Below, one piece after another: positions 31,256 through 41,021 of a stretch of 64,000 nt of DNA (its first letter is position 1; each line of letters begins with the position of its first letter). Position numbers and translations under genes: made by a program. The stretch covers positions 89,752 through 153,751 of the forward strand of contig NZ_JARZHH010000024.1 in the NCBI RefSeq assembly GCF_029946515.1, read 5' to 3'. This DNA comes from Polyangium sp. 6x1 (GTDB lineage Bacteria > Myxococcota_A > Polyangia > Polyangiales > Polyangiaceae). The notes under the pieces were generated by a model. It saw nothing but the letters and a program-made list of their open reading frames with translations. It was not told where the DNA came from and did no database searches.

Positions 31256-32776
31256 GTGGCTTGCGGTTCTCGTGCCTCCTGTGAAACGTTTCGCTTCGTG
31301 CACCCATCGCTCACCGAACTCCAGCAGGCTTACGCGCGGGGCGACCTCGTCATCTTCGCGGGGGCAGGCATTTCAGCGGGAGCCGGCCTGCCATCCTGGG
31401 CCGAGCTCGTGAAGCGGCTCGTCGCTCATGCGCGGGCTCGTGGAGTGGCCGAACATCTGCTGCTTGAAGTCGACGAGCTCGTGGCGTCGCTCCAGTTCAT
31501 CGATGCTCTGTCGGCATTGAAGGATGCCATGGGCGGCCCCGAGTTTTGCAGCTTCATCGAGCGACAGCTCGACGACAGCGCCTTGCCGGTTCCTCCCGCG
31601 GCGAAGGCCATCGCTGCCTTGTCTGCGAACCTGCGCGCCGTGCTCACGACGAACGTCGACCGCATCCTCGAACGCGCCCTGGCCGGGCAGTGGCCGACGT
31701 TCTCCAAGGCAACGCTGGACGTCGCCCAGCGGCGCGGGTTTCTCCTGAAGCTCCACGGCACCCTCCATGAGCGGAACACCTGGGTCTTTACGCGCGCCGA
31801 CTACGACCGCGCGATGTACGCGGACCCGCAGATGCAAACCGCCTTCTCCGCGCTCTTCCACGGGCGGACGCTGCTCTTCGTGGGGTATGGGCTCACGGAT
31901 GACGATTTCGATCAATTGCTAGCGCGCGTGCGCGCGCTGTCGGGGGATCAGCCGCCGCGTCACTTTGCGATCGTCCCGGCCTCCAGCGTCCGGGCATATA
32001 AACGCAAGCGCCTCGAGAGCGCCGGGGTGAGCCTGATCATCTACGAAAACGGGGATGGCTCGCACAGAGAATTGACCGAGCTGCTCGTGGCCATCCTCCC
32101 ACCCTCGGAGCGAGGGAGCGTGGACGTGGCAGACCCCCGGCGCGTGGTACGGAACAGGATTCCTGGCGCGTCGGAGCTCGCCCAGCGGATTGCCGATGAG
32201 AGATCTGAGAACTGGGAAATCAAGCTCTTCAGCCAACTGCTCTCCGACGAGCTGGCGGCTTCATCGGCAGAGCGGCGAGACCTGCACTTCGGTGTCTCTT
32301 TCGGCCCTCCCGACAATTTGGACCCCAAGGCCGCGATCTCCTGGATGAGCACACAATTTGCAGCCAGCATTCGCAACATAGACATCCTCAAGAGCCTGGT
32401 GAACACAGGTCTGGCGGATGCAATGGGGCCGCCAGGGCAGCCAGGCGACGCATACAAACTGGTCTACGTGGCAAACAGAATCGGCCAGGTCTACCGCGAA
32501 ATGATCTCATGGACGCTGCGATGGCGGCGGGTACAGACAGACGAAGCCTTCCGTCCAACCCTCCAGCTCGCGCAGCTCGCAGGTCACAGGCTCATCGACC
32601 GGATCGAGGAATGGAACCAGCGGATCGCGACAACGGTGCGGGAGCACTTCGAAGGGCATAACAACCTACCACCAGGAACCACGATCAATCTGGGGCTCGT
32701 GGTTGATCTGCCCGAGGGGTGGGAGGAGCAAATGCAGGCCCAGATGGAGCACCTTCGACGGCGCTTTCGCTGGTGA
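31256..32776 (+). CDS. SIR2-domain protein with uncharacterised C-terminal domain (possible defence effector)
   Basis: Product of 506 residues from a GTG preceded by AAAGGAG. A second GTG at 31298 lacks such a site. Residues about 20-260 are a SIR2-like domain: LVIFAGAGISAGAGLPSW (36-40 is GAGIS), TTNVD near 131, KLHG near 164 with the catalytic-type His, and FVGYGLTDDDFD near 209. This is the SIR2_2 subgroup, which in several bacterial defence systems hydrolyses NAD+. The C-terminal 230 residues (ISWMSTQFAASIRNI, YVANRIGQVYREMISWTLRW, INLGLVVDLPEGWEEQ) are not recognised as a named family and may be the sensor. AT content rises over 32160-32720, consistent with transfer. The defence role is inferred. 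Confidence 0.85.
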   Translation: MACGSRASCETFRFVHPSLTELQQAYARGDLVIFAGAGISAGAGLPSWAELVKRLVAHARARGVAEHLLLEVDELVASLQFIDALSALKDAMGGPEFCSFIERQLDDSALPVPPAAKAIAALSANLRAVLTTNVDRILERALAGQWPTFSKATLDVAQRRGFLLKLHGTLHERNTWVFTRADYDRAMYADPQMQTAFSALFHGRTLLFVGYGLTDDDFDQLLARVRALSGDQPPRHFAIVPASSVRAYKRKRLESAGVSLIIYENGDGSHRELTELLVAILPPSERGSVDVADPRRVVRNRIPGASELAQRIADERSENWEIKLFSQLLSDELAASSAERRDLHFGVSFGPPDNLDPKAAISWMSTQFAASIRNIDILKSLVNTGLADAMGPPGQPGDAYKLVYVANRIGQVYREMISWTLRWRRVQTDEAFRPTLQLAQLAGHRLIDRIEEWNQRIATTVREHFEGHNNLPPGTTINLGLVVDLPEGWEEQMQAQMEHLRRRFRW

Positions 32777-32848
32777 ACTGGTCGCTTCCTGGAGACCGCT
32801 GAGCTCACAGGTTTGCCCGCGGAGCGTCCCCCGCGCTAGGGTGGCTCG

Positions 32849-33802
32849 ATGCCGACGCTCGAGCACAACGGTCTCGTCGACATGTTCCGCGAGAACCCGG
32901 CCCTCGCGCCGCACCTCGTCGAGCTGCTCTTCCGCATGGACCTCCCGCCCTACGCCACGGTCACGGCGGTCGAGACCGCGCTCGATCAGCTCGTGCCGGT
33001 GGAGTTCCGCGCGGATCTCGTGCTCGAGCTGCGCAATGAGCATGGCGCGCTGGTGTTCGCGATCGTCCTCGAAGTCCAGCGCGACAAGGACGCGCGCAAG
33101 AAGTACGCGTGGCCGGTGTACGCCGTGGTCGTGCGGGCGCAGAAGGAATGCCCGACCCTCGTGCTCGTCGTCGCGCCAGACGCCGACGTGGCGGCCTGGG
33201 CCGCGGAGACGATCGATCTCGGCCTCGGCCGCGGGCGTATCGATCCGCTCGTGCTCGGCCCGGCCAGCGTGCCCGAAGTGACGGATCCAGCCCTGGCGGA
33301 GCAGGAGACGGAGCTTTCCATCCTGTCGGCGGCAGCACACGGCAACGGCCCGAACGGGCTCGACGTGGCGCTGACGGCGCTCGGCGCGCTCGGACGGTTC
33401 GACCGGGAACACGCTGCAGTGTACTTTCAGATCGTTTACAATGCGTTACGCGAGCCCATGCGGAGGGCCCTGGAGGCGCTGATCATGCAACGGCAGAGCG
33501 AAGGAAAAGCCACGTTCCCCCCGTTCGCACAGCAGATCTTCGACCGCGGCATGCACGAGGGTGAGCTCAAGGGCAAGCTCGAGGGCAAGCTCGAGGGCAA
33601 GCTCGAGGGCAAGCTCGAGGGCAAGCTCGAAGGCAAGCTCGAAGGCAAACGCGACGCCCTGCTCCGGCTCCTCGCGCGCGCAGGGATCTCGCTCGCGGAG
33701 GACGAGCGCGCCCGCATCGAGGCCTGCATGGACTCCGATACCCTCGATCGGTGGGTCGAGAACGTGCTTGGAGCGAAGACCACGAGCGACGTATTCTCGT
33801 GA
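32849..33802 (+). CDS. Rpn/PD-(D/E)XK nuclease-like protein with a tandem-repeat linker
   Basis: Product of 317 residues. The N-terminal part resembles the Rpn/COG5464-type nuclease fold: FRADLVLELRNEHGALVFAI, and then VLEVQRDKDARKKYAWPVY, where the D...E-x-Q pattern is the expected active site. A central helical region follows. From about residue 236, GELKGKLEGKLEGK is repeated, encoded by six or more copies of a 12-bp unit. The C-terminal helix (LLARAGISLAEDERARIEAC) is typical of these proteins. Members promote recombination or act as transposase-like nucleases. This one follows the SIR2 gene by 72 bp. Confidence 0.8.
   Translation: MPTLEHNGLVDMFRENPALAPHLVELLFRMDLPPYATVTAVETALDQLVPVEFRADLVLELRNEHGALVFAIVLEVQRDKDARKKYAWPVYAVVVRAQKECPTLVLVVAPDADVAAWAAETIDLGLGRGRIDPLVLGPASVPEVTDPALAEQETELSILSAAAHGNGPNGLDVALTALGALGRFDREHAAVYFQIVYNALREPMRRALEALIMQRQSEGKATFPPFAQQIFDRGMHEGELKGKLEGKLEGKLEGKLEGKLEGKLEGKRDALLRLLARAGISLAEDERARIEACMDSDTLDRWVENVLGAKTTSDVFS
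33572..33648 (+). repeat. 12-bp in-frame tandem repeat (Gly-Lys-Leu-Glu)
   Basis: About six copies of the unit GGCAAGCTCGAG, with the later copies changed to GAA for GAG. The unit is four codons, so gain or loss changes the length of the charged helix without shifting frame. Confidence 0.93.
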
Positions 33803-33893
33803 CGCAGCAAACTGGGTTATCGCCCGCCCGCGCGCAGTAGGCCCAAAGCGTCTCCACAGCCGGCCCCGATCGGAGGTATATCGTCAGGGACGT

Positions 33894-34976
33894 ATGCCTG
33901 GAACGTCCCTCGCGGAGCGCCTGCGTGGCCTCGAGCGGCTCTGTCTGCCGGTCTGGGTCTTCGATGCGGAGCGGGGCCGCATGGCCTGGGGGAACGCCGC
34001 CGCGCTCGCGATCTGGCGCTCGCCGAGCCTCGAAGAGTTCCTCTCGCGGGACTACTCGGACGCCTCCGCGGCGACCCGCACGCGCAACGAGAGCATCCTC
34101 CAAAAGCTCCGCGAGGACCGCGACGCGTACGTCGAGCACACCTTCACGTTCTATCCACGCGGAGAACCCCTGCACCTGCGGTGCTTCATGTCCGCCGTCG
34201 AGCTCGACGACGGGCGCCTCGCCCAGCTCATCGAAGGCCACGTGCGGACCGACGAGCAGGACCCGAGGCTCCTGCGCTGCGACGAGGCGCTGCGGCACGT
34301 CTCCGCGATGGTCGCGCTCCTCTCCGTGGAAGGCGACGTGCTCGTGAGGAACCCGGCCGCCGAGCGCGCCTTCGGCGGCTCGAGCGCGCCTTCGGCCTGG
34401 TTCGAGGACGAAGGCGCGGTGGCGCGGCTCCTCCAGGTCGCCGCGACGCAGGAGGTCCTGCACGAGGAGCTCGTCGCGCTCACGAGCGACGGTCCACGCT
34501 GGCACGCCGTGGAGGCGCGAAGGACGAGTGATCCGGCGACCGGGAAACACGCGATCGTCGTGCACCAGGTGGACGTGACGGAGCGGCGGGAGCGCGAGGC
34601 GCTGATCGAGGCGCAGCAGCGCGAGATCCTGGAGCTGTCGGCGCCGCTGCTCGACGTCGCAAAAGGGGTGGTCGCGGTGCCGATCGTGGCGGCGTTGACC
34701 GAGGCGCGGAGCGCAGAGCTCGAGCGGCGGCTCCTGCCCGGCCTGGTGGAGCGCGGCGCGAAGGTGGTCGTCTTCGATCTGACGGGCGCGACAGCGACGG
34801 ACGGCGCCGGGCTCTCGCAGCTCGTGCGCCTGCTCAGCGCCGTGCGTCTGCTCGGCGCGCGGCCGATGGTGACGGGCGTGCGGCCGGCCCTCGCGAGAGA
34901 GCTCGTGCAAAGCGGCGCGGAGCTCGCGGGCGCGACCGTAATGCGGTCGCTCCGGGACGCGCTCTCATTCGCATGA
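33894..34976 (+). CDS. PAS-STAS protein, copy 1 (RsbR-like)
   Basis: Signalling protein of 360 residues (MPGTSLAERLRGLERLCLPV). Two PAS-like segments precede a STAS domain: about 10-120 (VWVFDAERGRMAWGNAAALA) and 135-240 (ALLSVEGDVLVRNPAAERAF). A linker helix (EREALIEAQQREILELSAPL) has the RsbR-type sequence. The STAS core reads VVVFDLTGATATDGAGLSQL. The residue after Asp, which is phosphorylated in RsbS/SpoIIAA-type proteins, is Gly here. The frame is open 111 codons upstream, but the paralogue begins at this Met. It probably acts in a stressosome-like sensory complex. Confidence 0.85.
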   Translation: MPGTSLAERLRGLERLCLPVWVFDAERGRMAWGNAAALAIWRSPSLEEFLSRDYSDASAATRTRNESILQKLREDRDAYVEHTFTFYPRGEPLHLRCFMSAVELDDGRLAQLIEGHVRTDEQDPRLLRCDEALRHVSAMVALLSVEGDVLVRNPAAERAFGGSSAPSAWFEDEGAVARLLQVAATQEVLHEELVALTSDGPRWHAVEARRTSDPATGKHAIVVHQVDVTERREREALIEAQQREILELSAPLLDVAKGVVAVPIVAALTEARSAELERRLLPGLVERGAKVVVFDLTGATATDGAGLSQLVRLLSAVRLLGARPMVTGVRPALARELVQSGAELAGATVMRSLRDALSFA

Positions 34977-35069
34977 CGCAGCCGACTGGCTCATTGCCCG
35001 CCTCGCGCGGAGCAGGGCCCAAGCGTCTCCCCTGCCCGGCCCGATCGGAGGTATTCTCGCGAGAGACGT

Positions 35070-36182
35070 ATGCCTGAAACGTCCCTCGCGGAGCGCCTGC
35101 GTGGCGTGGAGCGGCTGCACTTTCCGGTCTGGGTCTTCGATGCGGATCGGGGTCGCCTCGTGTGGGCGAACGACGCCGCACTCGGGCTCTGGCGCTCGCC
35201 GAGCCGCGAGGAGCTCTTCGCGCGGAACTTCGCGTCGGGCGAGTCCACCGCGACGCGCACCCGCATCGACGGCTATCTCCGCAAGTTCCGTGAGGACAAG
35301 GGCGCACACATCGAGGAGCACTGGACGTTTTATCCGCGCGGAGAGCCCGTGCAGGTGCGCTGCGTCCTCTCGGGGATCGAGGACGACGAGGGGCGGATGT
35401 TGCTCCTCAACGAGGCCCACCAGCAGACCAAAGAGGTGGACCTGCGAGGGCTGCGTGGCCTCGAGGCGCTGCGGCACGTCTCGGCAATGGTCGCGCTCGT
35501 GACCCCCGAGGGCGCGGTGCTCGTGATGAACCCGGCCGCCGAGCGCGCGTTCGGCGCCGCGAGCGTGCCCTCGGCGTGGTTCGAGGACGCGGGCGCGGCG
35601 GGGCGCCTCCTCCGGTCGGCAGAAACGAACGAGGTGGTGCACGAGGAGCTCGTCGCGCTCACGAACGAGGGGCCGCGGTGGCACGCCGTGGAGGCGCGGC
35701 GCGCGACGGATCCGGCGAGCGGCAAGCACGTGGTGGTCGTTCACCAGGTCGATGTGACCGAGCGGCGGGAGCACGAGGCGCTGATCGAGGCGCAGCAGCG
35801 CGAAATCCTGGAGCTGTCGGCGCCGCTGCTCGACGTCGCCGAAGGGGTGGTCGCGGTGCCGATCGTGGCGGCGTTGACCGAGGCGCGGAGCGCGGAGCTC
35901 GAGCGGCGGCTCTTGCCAGGTCTGGTGGAGCGCGGCGCGAAGGTGGTCGTGTTCGATCTGACGGGCGCGACGGCGACGGAGGGGGCGGGGCTGTCGCAGC
36001 TCGTGCGCCTGCTCAGCGCCGTGCGGCTGCTCGGCGCGCGGCCGATGGTGACGGGCGTGCGGCCGGCGCTCGCGAGGGAGCTCGTGCAGAGCGGCGCGGA
36101 CCTCGCGGGCGCGGCGATGACGCGGTCGCTCCGGGACGCGCTCTCGGTGTCGCGCGGGGCAGACAAGCCGCTCCGGCGCTGA
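35070..36182 (+). CDS. PAS-STAS protein, copy 2 (RsbR-like)
   Basis: Tandem duplicate of the gene at 33894, shifted by exactly 1176 bp, 370 residues. The order is the same: PAS-like (VWVFDADRGRLVWANDAALG), PAS-like (ALVTPEGAVLVMNPAAERAF), RsbR-type linker helix, and a STAS domain reading VVVFDLTGATATEGAGLSQL. The C-terminal STAS halves are nearly identical between copies while the first PAS domains differ most, so ligand sensing may have diverged. The C-terminus is 10 residues longer (ending DKPLRR). The upstream noncoding block, including GATCGGAGGTAT, is duplicated too. Confidence 0.85.
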   Translation: MPETSLAERLRGVERLHFPVWVFDADRGRLVWANDAALGLWRSPSREELFARNFASGESTATRTRIDGYLRKFREDKGAHIEEHWTFYPRGEPVQVRCVLSGIEDDEGRMLLLNEAHQQTKEVDLRGLRGLEALRHVSAMVALVTPEGAVLVMNPAAERAFGAASVPSAWFEDAGAAGRLLRSAETNEVVHEELVALTNEGPRWHAVEARRATDPASGKHVVVVHQVDVTERREHEALIEAQQREILELSAPLLDVAEGVVAVPIVAALTEARSAELERRLLPGLVERGAKVVVFDLTGATATEGAGLSQLVRLLSAVRLLGARPMVTGVRPALARELVQSGADLAGAAMTRSLRDALSVSRGADKPLRR

Positions 36183-36273
36183 ACTGGGACGGACGCTCTG
36201 CCGTCCACGGCGCGCTTTGGCCGCGAGGGTCTGTCTCGGTCGATTGCGGGCGCATGTTTCCGACGATACGATT

Positions 36274-36301
36274 TTGAAGAATCGGGAGATCATGCCATAC
36301 T
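36274..36301 (+). promoter_or_regulatory. Candidate sigma-70-like promoter of the Ser/Thr kinase gene
   Basis: TTGAAG (36274-36279) and CATACT (36296-36301) are separated by 16 bp in the 204-bp gap before the kinase. A small inverted repeat, CGATT-TTGAAG-AATCG, covers the -35. The stretch is more AT-rich than its surroundings. Assigned by eye only. Confidence 0.35.
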
Positions 36302-36386
36302 GAATCTCGATTTGGCGTCGACGGGTGGGGCCGGACGGGGCGAAATCGACCAAGGCACCGCGTCGACGCAGGGGGGCGAGCGCGCC

Positions 36387-37853
<1,467 letters not shown>

Positions 37854-37972
37854 CCCGTCTCACCTGCGCGAGGACGGCCTGCGCGATGGCGCCCGGGGGC
37901 TTGTCTAGAATGGTCCGACTGGCTCGCGTGATTCTCGAAGGACAGCGCCCCCGCGGCGGGGGACGCAGATGC

Positions 37973-38983
37973 ATGGTCCGCGTCGCTCGCCTCCTCGTGG
38001 GAGCAGCGCTCGCCGTGGCGCCCGCGCGCCCCGCGTCCGCCGAAGGGCCGCCCGATGTCCGCGCGGCCGCGGAGAAGCTCTACCAGGACGCGTACGCGCT
38101 CGCGCTGGAGGGCTACCACGCGCGCGCTTGCGAGATGTACGAGGAGAGCGATCGGCTGGATCCGGCGAACGGGACGAAGCTCGAGCTCGCCCGGTGTTAC
38201 GAGAAGACGGACCGACCCGCGAGCGCGTGGGCGCTCTACGTCGCGGTGGCCGAGGCCGACAAGGTGTCCGGGAAAAACAGGGCGCGCGAGGCCGAGGCGC
38301 GCGCCCGCGCGGAGGCCCTCGAAGCCGAGCTGCCGAAGCTCGTGCTGATGGTGCCGTCGTCCGTCGCAGACCGGACGGGCCTCACGATCACGCGCGACGG
38401 GGTGCCAATCGGCGAGGCGCTCTGGGGCACGCCGATGCCGGTGGACCTCGGGAGGCACACGATCCGCGCGTTCAGGCCCGATCAGCAGGCCTGGGAGGGC
38501 ATCGTGAACGTGTCGAAAAACGGCGAGACGATCCTCGTGGCGATCCCCGCGCCCGCCGCGTGGGCGCCGCGCGGGCGCGACGTGCCACGCGGGCAGGACG
38601 GGAGGCGAGGCATGGGCCCTCCGCCCGCCGTGGCGCTCGCGCTCGGGGGCGTGGCCCTCGCGGGGTTTTCGGTCGGCGGCGCGTGCGGCGGTCTCGCCTT
38701 CACGAAATGGCAGGAGGCCTTGGACATGGCGCCCAGGCAATGCAGCGCGCCCGCGGGGTTGTCGGGGTGCACGCAGGCCGTGGCCGACAAGGGGGCCGAG
38801 GCGTCGCGGTTCGCGGCGGCTTCGACGGCGGGGTTCGTCGTGGGAGGAGCGGCGCTCGCCGCGGGCGCGATCGTCTGGCTCGTGAGCGCGCCGGGCAAGC
38901 GGCCCGCGGCGTCCGGGCGGCTCCAGATCCTGCCGTCCGCGGGGCCGGGGATCGTGGGGGGCATCGTGCGAGGGGAGTTCTGA
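37973..38983 (+). CDS. Exported TPR/PEGA-like protein with C-terminal helices
   Basis: Product of 336 residues from MVRVARLLVGAALAVAPARP with a cleavable signal ending near ASAEG. A TPR-like helix pair (EKLYQDAYALALEGYHARAC, YEESDRLDPANGTKLELARC) leads to a long helix (about 105-130). A PEGA-like beta domain follows (GLTITRDGVPIGEALWGTPM, then DLGRHTIRAF). Two C-terminal hydrophobic segments (ALALGGVALAGFSVGGACGG and AGFVVGGAALAAGAIVWLVS) end the protein. Proteins of this layout often follow kinase genes in myxobacteria. An in-frame start at 37850 is less likely because it masks the signal peptide. Confidence 0.78.
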   Translation: MVRVARLLVGAALAVAPARPASAEGPPDVRAAAEKLYQDAYALALEGYHARACEMYEESDRLDPANGTKLELARCYEKTDRPASAWALYVAVAEADKVSGKNRAREAEARARAEALEAELPKLVLMVPSSVADRTGLTITRDGVPIGEALWGTPMPVDLGRHTIRAFRPDQQAWEGIVNVSKNGETILVAIPAPAAWAPRGRDVPRGQDGRRGMGPPPAVALALGGVALAGFSVGGACGGLAFTKWQEALDMAPRQCSAPAGLSGCTQAVADKGAEASRFAAASTAGFVVGGAALAAGAIVWLVSAPGKRPAASGRLQILPSAGPGIVGGIVRGEF

Positions 38984-39993
38984 TGAGACGCTGGGCACGG
39001 CCACGCTGTCTTCGTGTCGTCGAGGCGCTCGGGGCGCTCGCCGCCGCGATCACGGGCCTCTCTGCCTGCGGGCTCGTGGTGGGCATCGAGGACATCGGCG
39101 TCACCGCGGGCGCGGGAAGTGGCAGCGGCGGCGACGGCGGCGACGCGGACGGCGGTCCCGGGGGAGCGCCTCCGCAGGGGCTCGGCTGCGACGACGCGAT
39201 CCCGCTCGTCTTCGTCGACTTCGGCACCGTGGAGATCGACGCCGACACGACCGAGGCGCCCGGCCGGATCGAGAGCGGGCCGTTCACGGGGTGCACCTCG
39301 TCGAGCGGCCCCGAGCACGTCTACGTCTTCGACGCGGAGCAGAACGGGTATCTCACGGCGAGCTTGCCGGCCACGGCGACGAGCTTCGACAGCGTGCTCT
39401 ACGCGCGCCGGACGAGCTGCTCCAACCCCGATGGGGTCGTGCTTTGCCACGACCAGGTCGCGGACACGCACGGCGGCGAGCTGCTTTCCTTCCCGGTCAC
39501 GGCGGGCGAGCGGATCTACCTCTTCGTCGACGGCCGCGCGCCGGAGGACCGAGGCCCTTACCACCTGACCGTGAGCTTCTTCCCGGGCGCGAGCTGCGCG
39601 GGGCTCTTGCCCATCGTGCTCGGCACGGCGATCGGCAGCTCCGCCAGGTTGCTCGGCGCGAACAAGGCCGGCATGGACAACGACGCGAAATGCGGGGCGT
39701 GCGCCACGAACGCTTGCGCGGGGCAAGGGCGACAGACGATCTATTCGATCAAGGCGCCGCTCGCGAAGGAGATCGAGGTGAAGCTCGACGCCATGTTCGA
39801 CGCCGTGCTCTACGCGCGCACCGATTGCGAGAACGAGATGACGCAGCTCGCGCAGGAGGGGTGTGTCGACGCGCCGGAGAAGGGCAATGAGGTCATTCGC
39901 CTCCCCGGCGGCGTGACGCCCACGATCCTGTTCGTCGATACCAACGCGAATAGCGCCGCGGGCCCGTTCTCGGTGCTGGTCACCCTGAAATGA
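38983..39993 (+). CDS. Secreted lipoprotein with two beta-sandwich-like repeats
   Basis: Product of 336 residues (MRRWARPRCLRVVEALGALA) with a lipobox at GLSAC and a Gly/Ser/Asp linker (about 42-65). The start overlaps the stop of the preceding gene (TGATG). Two related units follow. The first contains GCTSSSGPEHVYVFDAEQNG and DSVLYARRTSCSN. The second contains ACAGQGRQTIYSIKAPLAKE and DAVLYARTDCENE. Both match the pre-peptidase C-terminal-type pattern (E-H-V-Y-x-F, then D-x-V-L-Y-x-R). Such domains occur in secreted adhesins and proteases. No catalytic site is evident. Confidence 0.78.
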   Translation: MRRWARPRCLRVVEALGALAAAITGLSACGLVVGIEDIGVTAGAGSGSGGDGGDADGGPGGAPPQGLGCDDAIPLVFVDFGTVEIDADTTEAPGRIESGPFTGCTSSSGPEHVYVFDAEQNGYLTASLPATATSFDSVLYARRTSCSNPDGVVLCHDQVADTHGGELLSFPVTAGERIYLFVDGRAPEDRGPYHLTVSFFPGASCAGLLPIVLGTAIGSSARLLGANKAGMDNDAKCGACATNACAGQGRQTIYSIKAPLAKEIEVKLDAMFDAVLYARTDCENEMTQLAQEGCVDAPEKGNEVIRLPGGVTPTILFVDTNANSAAGPFSVLVTLK

Positions 39994-40078
39994 AGGAACA
40001 GCGCGACCGGCGAGCCCATCCGGCGCGCATGCTTCCGGTGGGCCCTTCCGGACCCAAGGTGATCGCCCGGGAGGAGCC

Positions 40079-40966
40079 ATGACGCAGGCCGCGAGGAAGG
40101 ATCCCAAGGACCTCGGGCAGAAGCCCCCGTTCCCGGCGCAGGAGCAGGAGCCCCCGGGCGCCGCGTCGGGCATGCAGCCTCGGGCGGACCACGGGGAGAC
40201 GTCGTACCGAGGGCTCGGCCGGCTGAAGGACCGCATCGCGCTGATCACCGGCGCTGACAGCGGCATCGGGCGCGCCGTCGCGCTCGCCTACGCGCGCGAG
40301 GGCGCGGACGTGGGCGTCGCGTACCTGAACGAGCACGACGACGCGAACGAGACGAAGCGCCTCGTGGAGGAGGCCGGCCGGAAAGCCTCCCTCTTCCCCG
40401 GCGATCTCGCGTCCGACGCGGCGTGCAAGAAGCTCGTGGAGGACGCGGTGAAGGCGTTCGGCCGGATCGACATCCTCGTGAACAACGCGGCCGAGCAGGG
40501 CAAGGCCGTCGAGAGATTCGAGGAGATCGACGCCGCGCGCGTCGAGCACACCTTCCAGGTGAACATCCTCGCGATGTTCCACCTCGTCCGGCACGCGCTG
40601 CCGCACATGAAGCCGGGGAGCGTCATCATCAACACCGCCTCGATCCAGGCCTACCAGCCGAGCGCGGAGATCCTCGATTACGCGGCCACGAAGGGCGCGA
40701 TCGTCACGTTCAGCAAGGGCCTCGCGCAGTCGCTGATCGAGCGAGGGATCCGGGTGAACACCGTCGCGCCGGGGCCGGTGTGGACGCCGCTCGTCGTGCA
40801 GTCCTTCCCGGCGAACAAGAACGCGAGCTTCGGGAAGAACAGCCCCATGGAGCGGCCCGCGCAGCCGGCAGAGCTCGCGCCGGCCTTCGTGTTCCTGGCG
40901 TCGAACGAGTCGAGCTACGTGAACGGCGAGGTGCTCGGGGTCACGGGCGGCAAGCCCCTCGGCTGA
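40079..40966 (+). CDS. Short-chain dehydrogenase/reductase (YghA/GdhI-like)
   Basis: NAD(P)-dependent oxidoreductase of 295 residues. The nucleotide-binding motif is TGADSGIGRAVALAYAREGA, the structural NNAA follows, and the catalytic Ser-Tyr-Lys set is in NTASIQAYQPS and LDYAATKGAI. The N-terminal extension (about 45 residues, with PPFPAQEQEPPG) is characteristic of the bacterial YghA-like branch related to stress-induced and glucose-dehydrogenase-like enzymes. The substrate is not known. A ribosome-binding site GGAGGAG precedes the start. Confidence 0.92.
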   Translation: MTQAARKDPKDLGQKPPFPAQEQEPPGAASGMQPRADHGETSYRGLGRLKDRIALITGADSGIGRAVALAYAREGADVGVAYLNEHDDANETKRLVEEAGRKASLFPGDLASDAACKKLVEDAVKAFGRIDILVNNAAEQGKAVERFEEIDAARVEHTFQVNILAMFHLVRHALPHMKPGSVIINTASIQAYQPSAEILDYAATKGAIVTFSKGLAQSLIERGIRVNTVAPGPVWTPLVVQSFPANKNASFGKNSPMERPAQPAELAPAFVFLASNESSYVNGEVLGVTGGKPLG

Positions 40967-41021
40967 ACGAAGCGGGCCGCCCTTTGGCCCAGCGGCCCCC
41001 CTTCCGCTACCCTGCCGGGCG

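Noticed and set aside
36183..36210. GGACGG/CCGTCC stem after the second PAS-STAS gene
   Set aside because: A 6-bp stem with an 8-base loop is too weak to call a terminator here.
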